In this document: positions 6,607 to 14,935 of the stretch, one piece after another
Layout: every line of letters begins with the position of its first letter
How positions within the stretch are numbered: the first letter of the stretch is position 1
Origin: Firmicutes bacterium UBA3910
GTDB lineage: Bacteria; Bacillota; Limnochordia; Darwinibacteriales; Darwinibacteriaceae
Reading direction: 5' to 3'
Assembly: GCA_002391465.1 (NCBI GenBank)
Contig: DGFC01000041.1
Coordinates: 1-14,935 of the forward strand
Length of the DNA: 14,935 nt
The notes under the pieces: generated by a model
The model's input: only the letters and a program-made list of their open reading frames with translations
Told to the model about the DNA's origin: nothing
The model's database searches: none
Made by a program: the position numbers and the translations under genes

Positions 6607-7443
6607 ATGATAACCTACGAAACAAAAGACGAAATTCTCAATGCACTAGCTTATACTGCCCAGTTCTTTAACACCCTCTTTCCCCTGGACTGCATGGCCG
6701 CAGTGACCGATGGGAAAGAGTTCATTGCCTACTACCCAGGCCAAAAGATCGACGTACGGGTGGCCAAGGGTATGCCCATCCCGGCAGCAGATCCCACCCT
6801 CGTTGCCTTTCAAACGGGGCAGGTCCTGATAGACGAGGTGCCCCACCAGGCCTATGGCTTTCCCTTTAAGGCGGTAATTGTCCCTGTTCGGGACAACACC
6901 CAAAACGTTATAGGCACCCTCAATGTGGGCATTGACCTTTCTGCCCAAAACGAACTTTTGGATATTGCCCATCAACTTGCCGCCAGTATCCAAGAGACAA
7001 GCGCCAGTTCGGAGGAGCTGGCCGCATCTGCAGCTGCCTTGAGCGAAGCCCAGGTTGAGCTGACTAACGTTATGGGCCGGGCAGAAGAAAATTTGAAAAA
7101 GACAGATGAAATCCTGGCCCTGATCCGGGGTGTAGCCTCGGAGACCAACCTCTTAGGCTTAAACGCGGCAATTGAAGCGGCTAGAGCTGGTGACCATGGG
7201 CGGGGATTCGGCGTAGTTGCAGAGGAAATCCGTAAACTGGCAGATAACACCTCCGCTTCAACCAAGGAGATTGAAGGCATTCTCAAGGAGCTGCGGGAGC
7301 TGTTCAAAGCGGTTGCGGACCACACCCGTCAAACCGAACAGATCGGTGCGGACCAGGCTGCAGCTTCCGAGGAGATTTCAGCTACCATGCAGGATGTGAC
7401 GTTAGTGGTGGAAAAACTGACCCAAATATCCCGCATCCTCTAG
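6607..7443 (+). CDS. Short soluble methyl-accepting chemotaxis protein
   Basis: This 278-residue cytoplasmic chemoreceptor has no membrane span. Residues 1 to about 115 form a small sensor domain. Its GIDLS end, reached through VIVPVRD and VIGTLNVG, resembles PAS/Cache-like folds. The rest is the signalling coiled coil. The tip that contacts CheA and CheW is well conserved ([18 protein letters not shown], tip glutamate about 190, then [16 protein letters not shown]). Two matches to the CheR/CheB methylation consensus flank it: ASSEELA near 133-139 and AASEEIS near 252-258. No C-terminal CheR-docking pentapeptide is visible. ATG 6607 was chosen, with GGGTG 11 bases upstream. TTG 6598 and GTG 6595 are in-frame alternatives adding up to four residues. 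The gene stands alone, and its stop codon abuts the stop of convergent pbpC. The signal sensed is unknown. Confidence 0.88.
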   Translation: MITYETKDEILNALAYTAQFFNTLFPLDCMAAVTDGKEFIAYYPGQKIDVRVAKGMPIPAADPTLVAFQTGQVLIDEVPHQAYGFPFKAVIVPVRDNTQNVIGTLNVGIDLSAQNELLDIAHQLAASIQETSASSEELAASAAALSEAQVELTNVMGRAEENLKKTDEILALIRGVASETNLLGLNAAIEAARAGDHGRGFGVVAEEIRKLADNTSASTKEIEGILKELRELFKAVADHTRQTEQIGADQAAASEEISATMQDVTLVVEKLTQISRIL

Positions 7444-9753
7444 CTAGGAGCTGCGTTCAGCGTAGAAGGTAACGGCCCGTTCGTTGCCCACTTCATCAAC
7501 CACATAGAGGCTGTGCCAGCCCGTTTCTGGGGTGATGAGCATTTCATGCCTTCCGTTTGTGCTCCCCAGATAGGAGTTGTTGAGATACCAGTAGAGCCTG
7601 CTGCCCGGCTGCTGATGGGCGGCCTCCAAGCGCACCTTCTGGTAGTCCCCAATGTCATCCCTGGGTACAACCAGTTTAGTACCGGCCTGGGGCCTGACAA
7701 AATGGATGGGGTTTTCCCCCTGCTGGGCAGCGGGACAGGCGGGATTATGGGGCGGGACAGTATACTGCAAGCCCTTTTCCCTCAGATAAGCATTAACTAG
7801 GGGCGGATAGATGACCCTTTCCGCCCTTTTTAGATCATTCCGGTCCCAGCACAGAGAGCAGACCTGCAGCGTTTCACTGCCGTTTACATACAGCGTCCTC
7901 TCATAGGGCGAATAACGTAGGGGCTCAGCAGAGGCAGGGGCAAGTACTTCCACCAGCTCTCCCCCGCCTTCCTTAAGCCTATAACCCGTCTGGGCAGAAA
8001 CCGCCACCACAGTCAGATCCTCCCCGGGGGGACTGAACCAATAATACTGGGGGCTTTTGGGCAGCATGGCAAAGAGCTGGAAGAGCAGAGGTGCCGCGGC
8101 ATCAATTCCGCTCAAATCCTTGATTTCCCCACCGCTGAAATTCCCGGTCCAAACGGCAATGGTCCACTCAGGGGAAACTCCCACTGCCCAGGCATCACTT
8201 CCACCGTAGCTCGTTCCAGTTTTCCATGCCAACGGCGCGCTGGATTGGAACTCCTGCCAGAAATACTCGGTCTTGGGTCGAGTCACGTCTTTAAGTGTCT
8301 CCAGAACTAGGTAGCTGGAGCCCCTGGAAAGAAGCCTAACCTCCTCCCTCTCTTCCCCCGCCAATACCGTCAAGTCACTGAAAAGACCGTAGTTGCCCAA
8401 ACCCCGGTACAACCCCGCCAACTCCCACAGACTTCCGGAAGCACTGCCCAGAACGAGGGATAGGCCATGCTGCTGCGGAGTGCCCTTAATTCCCTTTAGA
8501 CCCGCCGTCTGCAGAAAAGAGTAAAAATCTTCTACACCCAGTTCGTGCAGGAGTTGGACTGCGGGCACGTTGAGGGAGCGGATCAGGGCAGTGTCTGCCC
8601 GGACGATGCCGCTGAAGCTGTGATCCGCGTTGTAGGGAGAATAGCCGCCGTAGCTGGTGGGAATATCCAAAAGCACGCTTTCCCGTACAATCAAACCTGC
8701 ATCCATGGCCAGGGCAAACAAGAACGGCTTCAGGGTGGAGCCAGTGGATCTGCGCATCCGAACCCCATCAATCTTGCCTAGTTTTTCGTCAGCAAAATAG
8801 TCCTGGGAAGCGACGTAAGCCTTCACCTCCCCGCTGGGCGTATGGACAAGCAAGGCAGCTGCGTTATCCACTCCAACCTTACTCAGGCCGTCCATGTAAG
8901 CCTTAACCAACCCCTCAGCCCTAACCTGAACATCCAGATCAATTGTTGTGAGGAGTACATTCTCCTCAGAGCTTAGGGCAAGCCTCTCCGCCAAATGGGG
9001 TGCTGCCAGGGGAAAGGGCAGCTGTCCAGTGGGTACAGGCTCCGCCACTGCTAAACGATAGGTCTCTGCAGTAATAATGTCCGCCTCAAAAAGGCTTTGT
9101 AGAAGTGAATCCCGCTTCTTTTTCAGTTCCTCCGGATTGCGCATGGGGTTCACATTAGCCGGGTTATTGGGGAGCACCGCGAGGGTAGCCGCTTGGGCCC
9201 AGCTGAGCTGGGCCGGCTCACAGCCGAAGTAGCGGAGGCTGGCGGTCCGATAACCCAGGATGTTTCCACCATAGGGGGCGTGGGTCAGATAGAGCTTAAG
9301 GATCTGATCCTTACTATAGTTCAGCTCGATCCGGACCGCCTGGCACATTTCCCGCAGCTTGTTCCAAAGCGTGCGTTCTTTAGGTTCCATCAGCCTAGCC
9401 ACCTGCATAGTAATGGTGCTGGCGCCGCTGATGCGTCCACCCCGGGTCATGTTCTGCCACAACGCACGAACTAGCGCCAATGGATCCACACCCCAGTGGC
9501 TCTCAAACCGCTTATCCTCGTAGTGAAGTACGGCTGTCCGCAGTTTTGCAGGGATCTCCCCTTCGTCCGGAGGAAGAATCCACTGTTCCTGTCCGTTCAG
9601 GAAGACGCGCAGAATCTGCCCGTCCTCCGCCAGCACCATTTTGCTGTAGTCACTGGGAAACAAGGGCTCTGGGATCCGGCTGAGCCGGACAAATCCGGTC
9701 AGCAGTACAAGGAGCACTATTGAGCTGACAAGGAGTCCCTTGTTCAGTTTCAC
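7444..9753 (-). CDS. pbpC: Penicillin-binding protein 1C, bifunctional peptidoglycan synthase
   Basis: This 769-residue class A penicillin-binding protein has one N-terminal membrane anchor (about 7-25) and an extracytoplasmic body. The glycosyltransferase (GT51) domain spans about 40-230, with the catalytic glutamate in HYEDKRF (Glu79) and GASTITMQVARL (110-121), a PbpC-type variant of the usual motif. The transpeptidase domain carries STLK (Ser339, Lys342), SLN (393-395) and KTGTS (511-515), all intact. The C-terminus (about 690-769) resembles the PBP1C C-terminal domain, preceded by a CSLC (632-635) and HNPAC (669-673) cysteine segment also seen in PbpC proteins. The GTG start overlaps the alpha-2-macroglobulin stop in a GTGA arrangement, with GAGGTG eight bases upstream, so translation is probably coupled. 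The pairing with alpha-2-macroglobulin is the known diagnostic context for pbpC. Confidence 0.95.
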   Translation of the reverse strand: MKLNKGLLVSSIVLLVLLTGFVRLSRIPEPLFPSDYSKMVLAEDGQILRVFLNGQEQWILPPDEGEIPAKLRTAVLHYEDKRFESHWGVDPLALVRALWQNMTRGGRISGASTITMQVARLMEPKERTLWNKLREMCQAVRIELNYSKDQILKLYLTHAPYGGNILGYRTASLRYFGCEPAQLSWAQAATLAVLPNNPANVNPMRNPEELKKKRDSLLQSLFEADIITAETYRLAVAEPVPTGQLPFPLAAPHLAERLALSSEENVLLTTIDLDVQVRAEGLVKAYMDGLSKVGVDNAAALLVHTPSGEVKAYVASQDYFADEKLGKIDGVRMRRSTGSTLKPFLFALAMDAGLIVRESVLLDIPTSYGGYSPYNADHSFSGIVRADTALIRSLNVPAVQLLHELGVEDFYSFLQTAGLKGIKGTPQQHGLSLVLGSASGSLWELAGLYRGLGNYGLFSDLTVLAGEEREEVRLLSRGSSYLVLETLKDVTRPKTEYFWQEFQSSAPLAWKTGTSYGGSDAWAVGVSPEWTIAVWTGNFSGGEIKDLSGIDAAAPLLFQLFAMLPKSPQYYWFSPPGEDLTVVAVSAQTGYRLKEGGGELVEVLAPASAEPLRYSPYERTLYVNGSETLQVCSLCWDRNDLKRAERVIYPPLVNAYLREKGLQYTVPPHNPACPAAQQGENPIHFVRPQAGTKLVVPRDDIGDYQKVRLEAAHQQPGSRLYWYLNNSYLGSTNGRHEMLITPETGWHSLYVVDEVGNERAVTFYAERSS

Positions 9754-12700
9754 CTGGCCAACACCTCTACTACGCTGCCTTCAGTCACCACTTTGTACTC
9801 ATTGTCATACATCGCTTCTAACAGCGTGGGGGGAAGTGTGAATTTACCCACAGTGACCGCATTGAGTTTCACCAGGAAGCAGTACTCTTCCACCCAGCCG
9901 TACATGTCGAAAAACCACATCACCCGGTCATCGCGCAGATCAAGAAACTCCTCCTGACCAAGGTTGTACTCTTCCGTCCATTCGGGCAGGCGGCCGCCTA
10001 GAAGCCTTACATTTTCAATCTCCCATCCGGCAGGCAGGACCTGCACCAAAGCCACTTCGCTCAGATCTTCATGTCCTTCTTGGCTGACCCGATACAGGGC
10101 ATAAAACTCGGTACCCTGCCCAAGCTGGGATACATCCATCTGGCGACCTTCCCGATCAAAATAGTTCACGCTCAACCTCAGCTTGTTCTGTTCCGGTTTT
10201 AGATCCTTGGACTCCGGGATCCCCTCCCAAGTGAGAGTCACAAAGAGTGGTACATCTGTCTTGTTCGTAAAGGCGATCTGTTCCGCTTCATGGGGCAGGG
10301 GAACAACTACAGCCGTCCCCTCCGCTGTTAACGGAATAACCTCGCCGTCTACGACGAGATCACCTCTCAGGCTGGGCAGTTCTTCACTCAGGTCAGAGAT
10401 ATACCTGCTCACCGCCAGCAAACCATAGGCAGTTGTCTGAGTAGAATACCACCGATTAGAAGCCAACTCCCCAGCAATGTGCTCATAAAGAGGCGCACTA
10501 CGCTCGTAATCACCTACCACAACCAAGCTGTCCAGCAGCATGGCCAGATCCCTAAGGGTTGAACCAAAGGTGGCTTCCCGTTCCGTCTGATCCGCCACAT
10601 CGAGTTCAGCTTGGACCAGGATTGTATCTGCCGTTTCGGGGTATCCAGCTGTCCAGTAAGCGGCAGCTAGGAGATGTTTCTCTAAGCTGCTGAGCCGATC
10701 AAGCTCGCTTTCCCGCATGTAGTTCATGGCGCTCAATTCGGGGCTGTCCGCAAGGGCGAGTAAGTAGAGGCGATAAGCTCTCGTATGCCTGGTGCCCGCA
10801 TTGGCTCTTGCCGCTTCTCGCTGGAACTTGACCCAGCCCGCCAGGATATCATCCGGCACATGGTATCCCCTGCTTTTTGCCTCCAGCAGGAAGTGACCGG
10901 CGTAGTTGGTAGACCAGAGCTCAGGTACCCCGTCACCCGGCCAATAGGCAAAACCGCCGCTCATAAGCTGATACTCCCGCATCCTGCCAATTGCCGCATT
11001 GACATTCTCATCGATCTCCTCCAACTTCTCCATTTCCAGCTGCACCAAATAGGGCAGATAGAGCTGGGGAAAAGCGGCCGATGTGGTCTGCTCCAAGCAG
11101 AGATAGGGATAGCGAATCAACCACTGGAGCCGGTGTTCAATGTTCAGGCCCCGCCAAGGTGAAATGGACACCTGGAGCCGATCCGTACCTGGTATGCCGG
11201 GCGGTGGTGCGGTAAAGGTCACCGTCTCGGCTGAGCCGGCCAACTGCTCTTGGCTGAGGAAGATGTATGGGCTGGCGGCCCTAATGGGCAGCGCAGTCCG
11301 ATCCTGGCTGAGGTAACCGTTTCCGGTTGAGACAGCCTGAACCACTATGTCTGCTGTGCCCATCTCAGCCAGGGCGGCCAACTGGAAAGTGATCTCAGCC
11401 GTACCCTCGCCGCCAAAACCGATGAGTTGTCTGCGGGGGCCAATGATCTCAACCGGACCATCTGCTAGCAAGGCAACCTCAACCACACCTATATCTTCTG
11501 CCAGGGCAAACACAGTTACTGGCACGGTAATCTGATCACCGGGACGGAGAACCCTGGGCAGGGTAGGTAGTACCATCAGGGGTGCTTTGACTGGGACAGT
11601 CTGCTCCGCACTGCCGTAACAGCCGCCTGCTGCCGCAACCACCATTACCCTCACGCTGCCCATGTAGTTGGGGAGCTCCAGCTCAACTTCGGCGTAGCCG
11701 TTTTCGTCAGTCTCCATGGGTCCCACAAAGAGGCTTACCGCCCTAAAGCGGAGCTCATCCTGCTTCGGCACCTGCATCTCTTGGTAATCAGCTTCTTCGC
11801 CGCCTCCCACTGTGAACACGTTATCTAGGTAACCGAAAGTAAAGTCGATCACATCGGCGAAGTTATCGTAATTTCTGGTTAACAGCCTCTGCTTGGCAAA
11901 GAAATGCCCATGGGGATCGGGCGTCCTAAAGCCCGTGATATTCAGCAGACCTTCATCCACTACGGCCAAGGTGAACTGGACTGGCTGTTTGTTTTCCGTC
12001 TGGATCTTGACAGTGAATTTCTCCTCTGGGCGGATTAACTCTGGCAGATCAAGCCCAATCTTGATTTCAGTCTCTGCGCTTTTCACGTGAAGCGGGGCAA
12101 TACCATACAGCCGCACGGGTAGGTCATTGGCCCGCTCATGGGGCTGAAGAACCATGACCGAAAGGTAGGCGTTGGGCATGTATTCCTCTGTTACCTGTAC
12201 AGCAAATTCCATCTCTGCCCTATCCACCTGGTACCAGCGGTGTTCAAGCAGCTTCCCTTCCTTCTCCACCGTCACAAGGGCCTTGCTGCCAATTGGTGCC
12301 GCAAGCTTAACCCGGGCGGTATCACCTGGGACGTAGTATTCCTTATCCAGCTTCAGTGTGAGGGCTGCTGGAGTACTGCTTTCTGCCCCTTCTCCCCACC
12401 AATAGGCGCGGAAGAAGTAAGCAGCGCTGTGGCCCCCAACCGGATCTTTCACTTCCAAAATGATCTCACCGTAATCCTCCGGTTGGTAGGCCAACTGGGC
12501 AAGACCTTTTTCATCCGTTTTAAGTTGACCTGTCGCCGCGACTACCAACTGTTCGTTTTGTTTGAAGTAGCGGCGAAAGTCCGCTTCACTGCTGTACTCC
12601 CACCACCAGTAACGCCTGAGGCGGTACATGGTGTATTCCAGCTCACTTGCGGCAATGGGCTCCCCTTCACTTGTCAGATGGACAATGGTGAAATCGGCCG

Positions 12701-14935
12701 CATCGCCCATACCTAAGTCTGCATCAGCCAACTGCCTAATCCCCACGTAGCTGGAATAGTGTTCAACCGGAACGAGCATGGTGTAGGGTACCGCCCTGCC
12801 ACCGCTTTCAAACACTTTACTCTCTACGCGCAGACGCAAAGCGGAAGGCACTGTCCCTATCTGGGGCAGATCCCAAACCAGCCTGGCTTGGCCAGCATCA
12901 TCGAGTTTTAGGCGAAAACTCCTCTCCTGAGTGATGAAGCCCACGGTGGGGTTATCAAAGGTGAAATTGGTGTAAGCGGGGAACGTTTTGGCGTAAGGTT
13001 CTAGGTAAATGGTGCTTTCACTCTCTAGGCCCGCGGCTGGGGCACCGAAAAGGTATTGGGAGCGGAGAGTGAATTCTACCGCATCGTCTGAACTTTTTAC
13101 CTCAGGTACAGTAACATCCGCGTCAACCCTGAGTCTGTAAGGTACAATTTCTTCGATCTTCAAATCATGGCGGAAGATCCTCCCCCCCACCTGGAGCTGG
13201 GCCTGCCAGTTACCGGTGGGCGCATTGGTTGCTGTTGGAAAACTGCAGCTGTAAAAACCGTTTCGGCCCGTTGTTGACGTTTCTTCGTAAATGAGCTGAT
13301 CACGGGAGTTATAGATACGCCAAGTTACCGGATGATGATCGGGGAAGGTGTGGTCTTCATTGCGAATAATGGCTGATAGATTAATCAGATCACCCGGGCG
13401 GTAAACCCCCCGTTCAGAGTAGATAAAGGCGTCAATCCCATCCTGTTTCTGCACGCCGCCCGTGTCAAAGATGGCAGTATTCAGCCTGGAAGCGGGCAGA
13501 TTCATAAGGGCACCCATCTCCCCTGCCCACACCTCTATATAACGACCGTCTTGGTGGGATTTTAGACTGGCCAATCCCTGCTCATCGCTTAACTCAAGGG
13601 AGAGTACTCCGCCGTCGTTATCCTTCAAAATGACCACGGCCTGGGGTATGGGCTCTGCCGTCAGCAGATTGGTCACAAACACATGCAGATCGCCGAGCAT
13701 TTCTTTGGCCGTGATGCCAACGTCGCTGACGATCACGTGCTTCACCGTTTGACCACGCAGCGCCACCTGATCCCAAATCTCCCAGCGCTCCATTTCAGGC
13801 GGGAAGTAGAGCGCTTGGGTTTCATCGAAATTGAGCTGAATCACATACAAGGCGTTACCGTGCGCCTCCAGCACTTTGCTCAAGTCAAGCTCGGAGCGAA
13901 TCCACCTATTTGTTTCACTACCGATTTCAATGATGCGGTCTTCAATCACTTCCCCATGGCGGAGGAAGTGGTAGCGGTTGTATTCATCAAATGCATAGGT
14001 GCTGGGCCGATAGGCATTCTCCTCGTAGAAGGCCAAAAGGTTGTCTTCAGTTACCTTTTTCACCTGCAGCCTCAGCCTGTTCACATTCATAGTGCGGAAG
14101 GCAATCCGCTTCGGGGCCGTACTCGTGAGAATAATTCCCCCATCGATAAATTCCACCGCCGGTTTCAGATCAGAAATCTGTACTTCCCAGAGATACTGGG
14201 AAGCAGCATCAAGTTTCCTACCGTGCACACTTTCTAGTCCTGGGAAAAACTCAATACTGTACTTTTCCCTGGGTCTAAACTCACCGGTTAAAAGCAGTTG
14301 ATTACCTGTCGCTTGCACCGAAAAATCCACGGCAGGGGTAATGTTTAGGTAACCTTTGTAGTCCCGTCCTGTGGCTAGTTCGTCCGAAAAGGTGATGCGC
14401 AGGCGGGAAAAATCACCCGCTTTCTCCTCGGCAATGTGCACCACTTCCAAGACAGAAGCCAGGGGTGTTAAAACGTGATCGAACTTCAAGTCTTTCGCTA
14501 AGCCTAAGGGACCCCCCTTGAGCTCCACCTCCAAAACGCGGTAATGCTCTGGGTAGCGTTCCAACTCTTCTGATCTGATTTGGTAGGACAGTTTATCAGT
14601 TGTTTGGAGATTGTAGGGAAGTAAGCGGTCGCCAAGTTTGAGTCTGAGGTTATCTCTGAGCAGAGCCTGATCTACCCGTTCGGAAAAAGTGAGGGTGCCT
14701 GTGAAGTAAACCTGTCCTTCACCTCCCTGAGGCGCAGGTACAAAATGTCCACTGGCTTCAGTCAAACCCTGCCCCCGGGTGGAAAAGGCAAGGTTGAGCA
14801 TTTCTCCCCCTTCAAGTGTTAGAGTTCCTGTGTAATCCTCCCTTGTGTACAAAGGTTCAGCCGGTTTAAAGACAAGGGTCTGGACATCTTCCCAATAGGC
14901 CGTGCCTTTGATCTCGGGTGAAAAGGCAAAGGGAC
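9750..14935 (-). CDS. yfhM: Bacterial alpha-2-macroglobulin family protein with thioester (partial, N-terminus off right edge)
   Basis: The frame is open for 1,728 codons from the stop at 9750 to the window edge. The true start, signal peptide and any lipobox are therefore outside. The earliest visible residues (FAFSPEIKG, then TLVFKPAEPL) look like the first macroglobulin domains, so little is missing. A TTG at 14852 is an internal codon, not a start. Later hallmarks are YSERGVYRPGDL (about 13400-13440), AVVDEGLLNITGF (about 11930-11970), a variable bait-like stretch (about 11750-11850), the thioester CLEQ (Cys codon 11097-11099, Gln codon 11088-11090), the thioester-domain GGFAYWPG (about 10940-10965), and the C-terminal LLEAMYDNEYK. 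Family members trap attacking proteases: bait cleavage exposes the thioester, which links covalently to the protease. It overlaps pbpC by four bases, the usual partner. Whether it is periplasmic or surface-anchored depends on the cell envelope and the missing N-terminus. Confidence 0.93.
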   Translation of the reverse strand, partial: PFAFSPEIKGTAYWEDVQTLVFKPAEPLYTREDYTGTLTLEGGEMLNLAFSTRGQGLTEASGHFVPAPQGGEGQVYFTGTLTFSERVDQALLRDNLRLKLGDRLLPYNLQTTDKLSYQIRSEELERYPEHYRVLEVELKGGPLGLAKDLKFDHVLTPLASVLEVVHIAEEKAGDFSRLRITFSDELATGRDYKGYLNITPAVDFSVQATGNQLLLTGEFRPREKYSIEFFPGLESVHGRKLDAASQYLWEVQISDLKPAVEFIDGGIILTSTAPKRIAFRTMNVNRLRLQVKKVTEDNLLAFYEENAYRPSTYAFDEYNRYHFLRHGEVIEDRIIEIGSETNRWIRSELDLSKVLEAHGNALYVIQLNFDETQALYFPPEMERWEIWDQVALRGQTVKHVIVSDVGITAKEMLGDLHVFVTNLLTAEPIPQAVVILKDNDGGVLSLELSDEQGLASLKSHQDGRYIEVWAGEMGALMNLPASRLNTAIFDTGGVQKQDGIDAFIYSERGVYRPGDLINLSAIIRNEDHTFPDHHPVTWRIYNSRDQLIYEETSTTGRNGFYSCSFPTATNAPTGNWQAQLQVGGRIFRHDLKIEEIVPYRLRVDADVTVPEVKSSDDAVEFTLRSQYLFGAPAAGLESESTIYLEPYAKTFPAYTNFTFDNPTVGFITQERSFRLKLDDAGQARLVWDLPQIGTVPSALRLRVESKVFESGGRAVPYTMLVPVEHYSSYVGIRQLADADLGMGDAADFTIVHLTSEGEPIAASELEYTMYRLRRYWWWEYSSEADFRRYFKQNEQLVVAATGQLKTDEKGLAQLAYQPEDYGEIILEVKDPVGGHSAAYFFRAYWWGEGAESSTPAALTLKLDKEYYVPGDTARVKLAAPIGSKALVTVEKEGKLLEHRWYQVDRAEMEFAVQVTEEYMPNAYLSVMVLQPHERANDLPVRLYGIAPLHVKSAETEIKIGLDLPELIRPEEKFTVKIQTENKQPVQFTLAVVDEGLLNITGFRTPDPHGHFFAKQRLLTRNYDNFADVIDFTFGYLDNVFTVGGGEEADYQEMQVPKQDELRFRAVSLFVGPMETDENGYAEVELELPNYMGSVRVMVVAAAGGCYGSAEQTVPVKAPLMVLPTLPRVLRPGDQITVPVTVFALAEDIGVVEVALLADGPVEIIGPRRQLIGFGGEGTAEITFQLAALAEMGTADIVVQAVSTGNGYLSQDRTALPIRAASPYIFLSQEQLAGSAETVTFTAPPPGIPGTDRLQVSISPWRGLNIEHRLQWLIRYPYLCLEQTTSAAFPQLYLPYLVQLEMEKLEEIDENVNAAIGRMREYQLMSGGFAYWPGDGVPELWSTNYAGHFLLEAKSRGYHVPDDILAGWVKFQREAARANAGTRHTRAYRLYLLALADSPELSAMNYMRESELDRLSSLEKHLLAAAYWTAGYPETADTILVQAELDVADQTEREATFGSTLRDLAMLLDSLVVVGDYERSAPLYEHIAGELASNRWYSTQTTAYGLLAVSRYISDLSEELPSLRGDLVVDGEVIPLTAEGTAVVVPLPHEAEQIAFTNKTDVPLFVTLTWEGIPESKDLKPEQNKLRLSVNYFDREGRQMDVSQLGQGTEFYALYRVSQEGHEDLSEVALVQVLPAGWEIENVRLLGGRLPEWTEEYNLGQEEFLDLRDDRVMWFFDMYGWVEEYCFLVKLNAVTVGKFTLPPTLLEAMYDNEYKVVTEGSVVEVLAR

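Noticed and set aside
12138..12716. A 192-codon plus-strand open frame inside the alpha-2-macroglobulin gene
   Set aside because: It is antisense to a confidently identified coding region, with no domain resemblance and no convincing ribosome binding site.
13683..14237. A 184-codon plus-strand open frame inside the alpha-2-macroglobulin gene
   Set aside because: It is antisense to a well-conserved coding region and its translation resembles nothing I know.
9750..14852. The alpha-2-macroglobulin starting at the TTG codon at 14852
   Set aside because: The frame stays open upstream to the window edge, and the upstream residues continue a recognisable macroglobulin domain, so the true start lies outside the window.

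Overview
The window looks like ordinary chromosomal DNA from a bacterium, most likely a Bacillota (clostridial or related) lineage. The reasons are strong AGGAGG-type ribosome binding sites, use of TTG and GTG starts, clostridial-type glutamate dehydrogenase and glycine C-acetyltransferase, and a short soluble chemoreceptor of a kind common in that phylum. Base composition is moderate (about half G+C by eye). This assignment is inference: there is no rRNA or marker gene here. There is no sign of phage, insertion sequences, CRISPR arrays, tRNA or rRNA genes.

Layout, left to right. (1) 1-3622, all on the minus strand, is a signalling and membrane-stress cluster. In transcription order it holds an MscS-family mechanosensitive channel (2819-3622), then after a single base a diguanylate cyclase with a periplasmic solute-binding-like sensor domain (1138-2817), then a multi-membrane-span sensor protein cut by the left edge (1-1061). 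(2) 3623-3876 is a divergent intergenic region. It has a good sigma-A-type promoter for the plus-strand gene and a long inverted repeat in the mscS leader. (3) 3877-5139 (+) encodes glutamate dehydrogenase. (4) 5164-5192 is a bidirectional intrinsic terminator shared with the convergent gene. (5) 5204-6391 (-) encodes glycine C-acetyltransferase (2-amino-3-ketobutyrate CoA ligase family). (6) 6392-6606 is a second divergent intergenic region with two RNA-hairpin candidates, one terminator-like. (7) 6607-7443 (+) encodes a soluble methyl-accepting chemotaxis protein. (8) 7444-14935 (-) is a two-gene operon. A very large bacterial alpha-2-macroglobulin with an intact CLEQ thioester motif (5' end beyond the right edge) overlaps by four bases (GTGA) with pbpC, a penicillin-binding protein 1C.

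How the genes work together. The alpha-2-macroglobulin and PbpC form the known pairing in which a protease-trapping protein is associated with a peptidoglycan synthase thought to repair the wall. The channel, cyclase and sensor cluster suggests that envelope tension or a periplasmic ligand is linked to c-di-GMP. The two metabolic genes handle glutamate/2-oxoglutarate and threonine/glycine interconversion. All genes visible in full appear intact, with no frameshifts. Nothing in the window is clearly a new defence or mobile system. The best targets for follow-up are the mscS-cyclase operon, the unexplained inverted repeats and hairpins in the two divergent intergenic regions, and the alpha-2-macroglobulin/PbpC pair in a Bacillota-like background.
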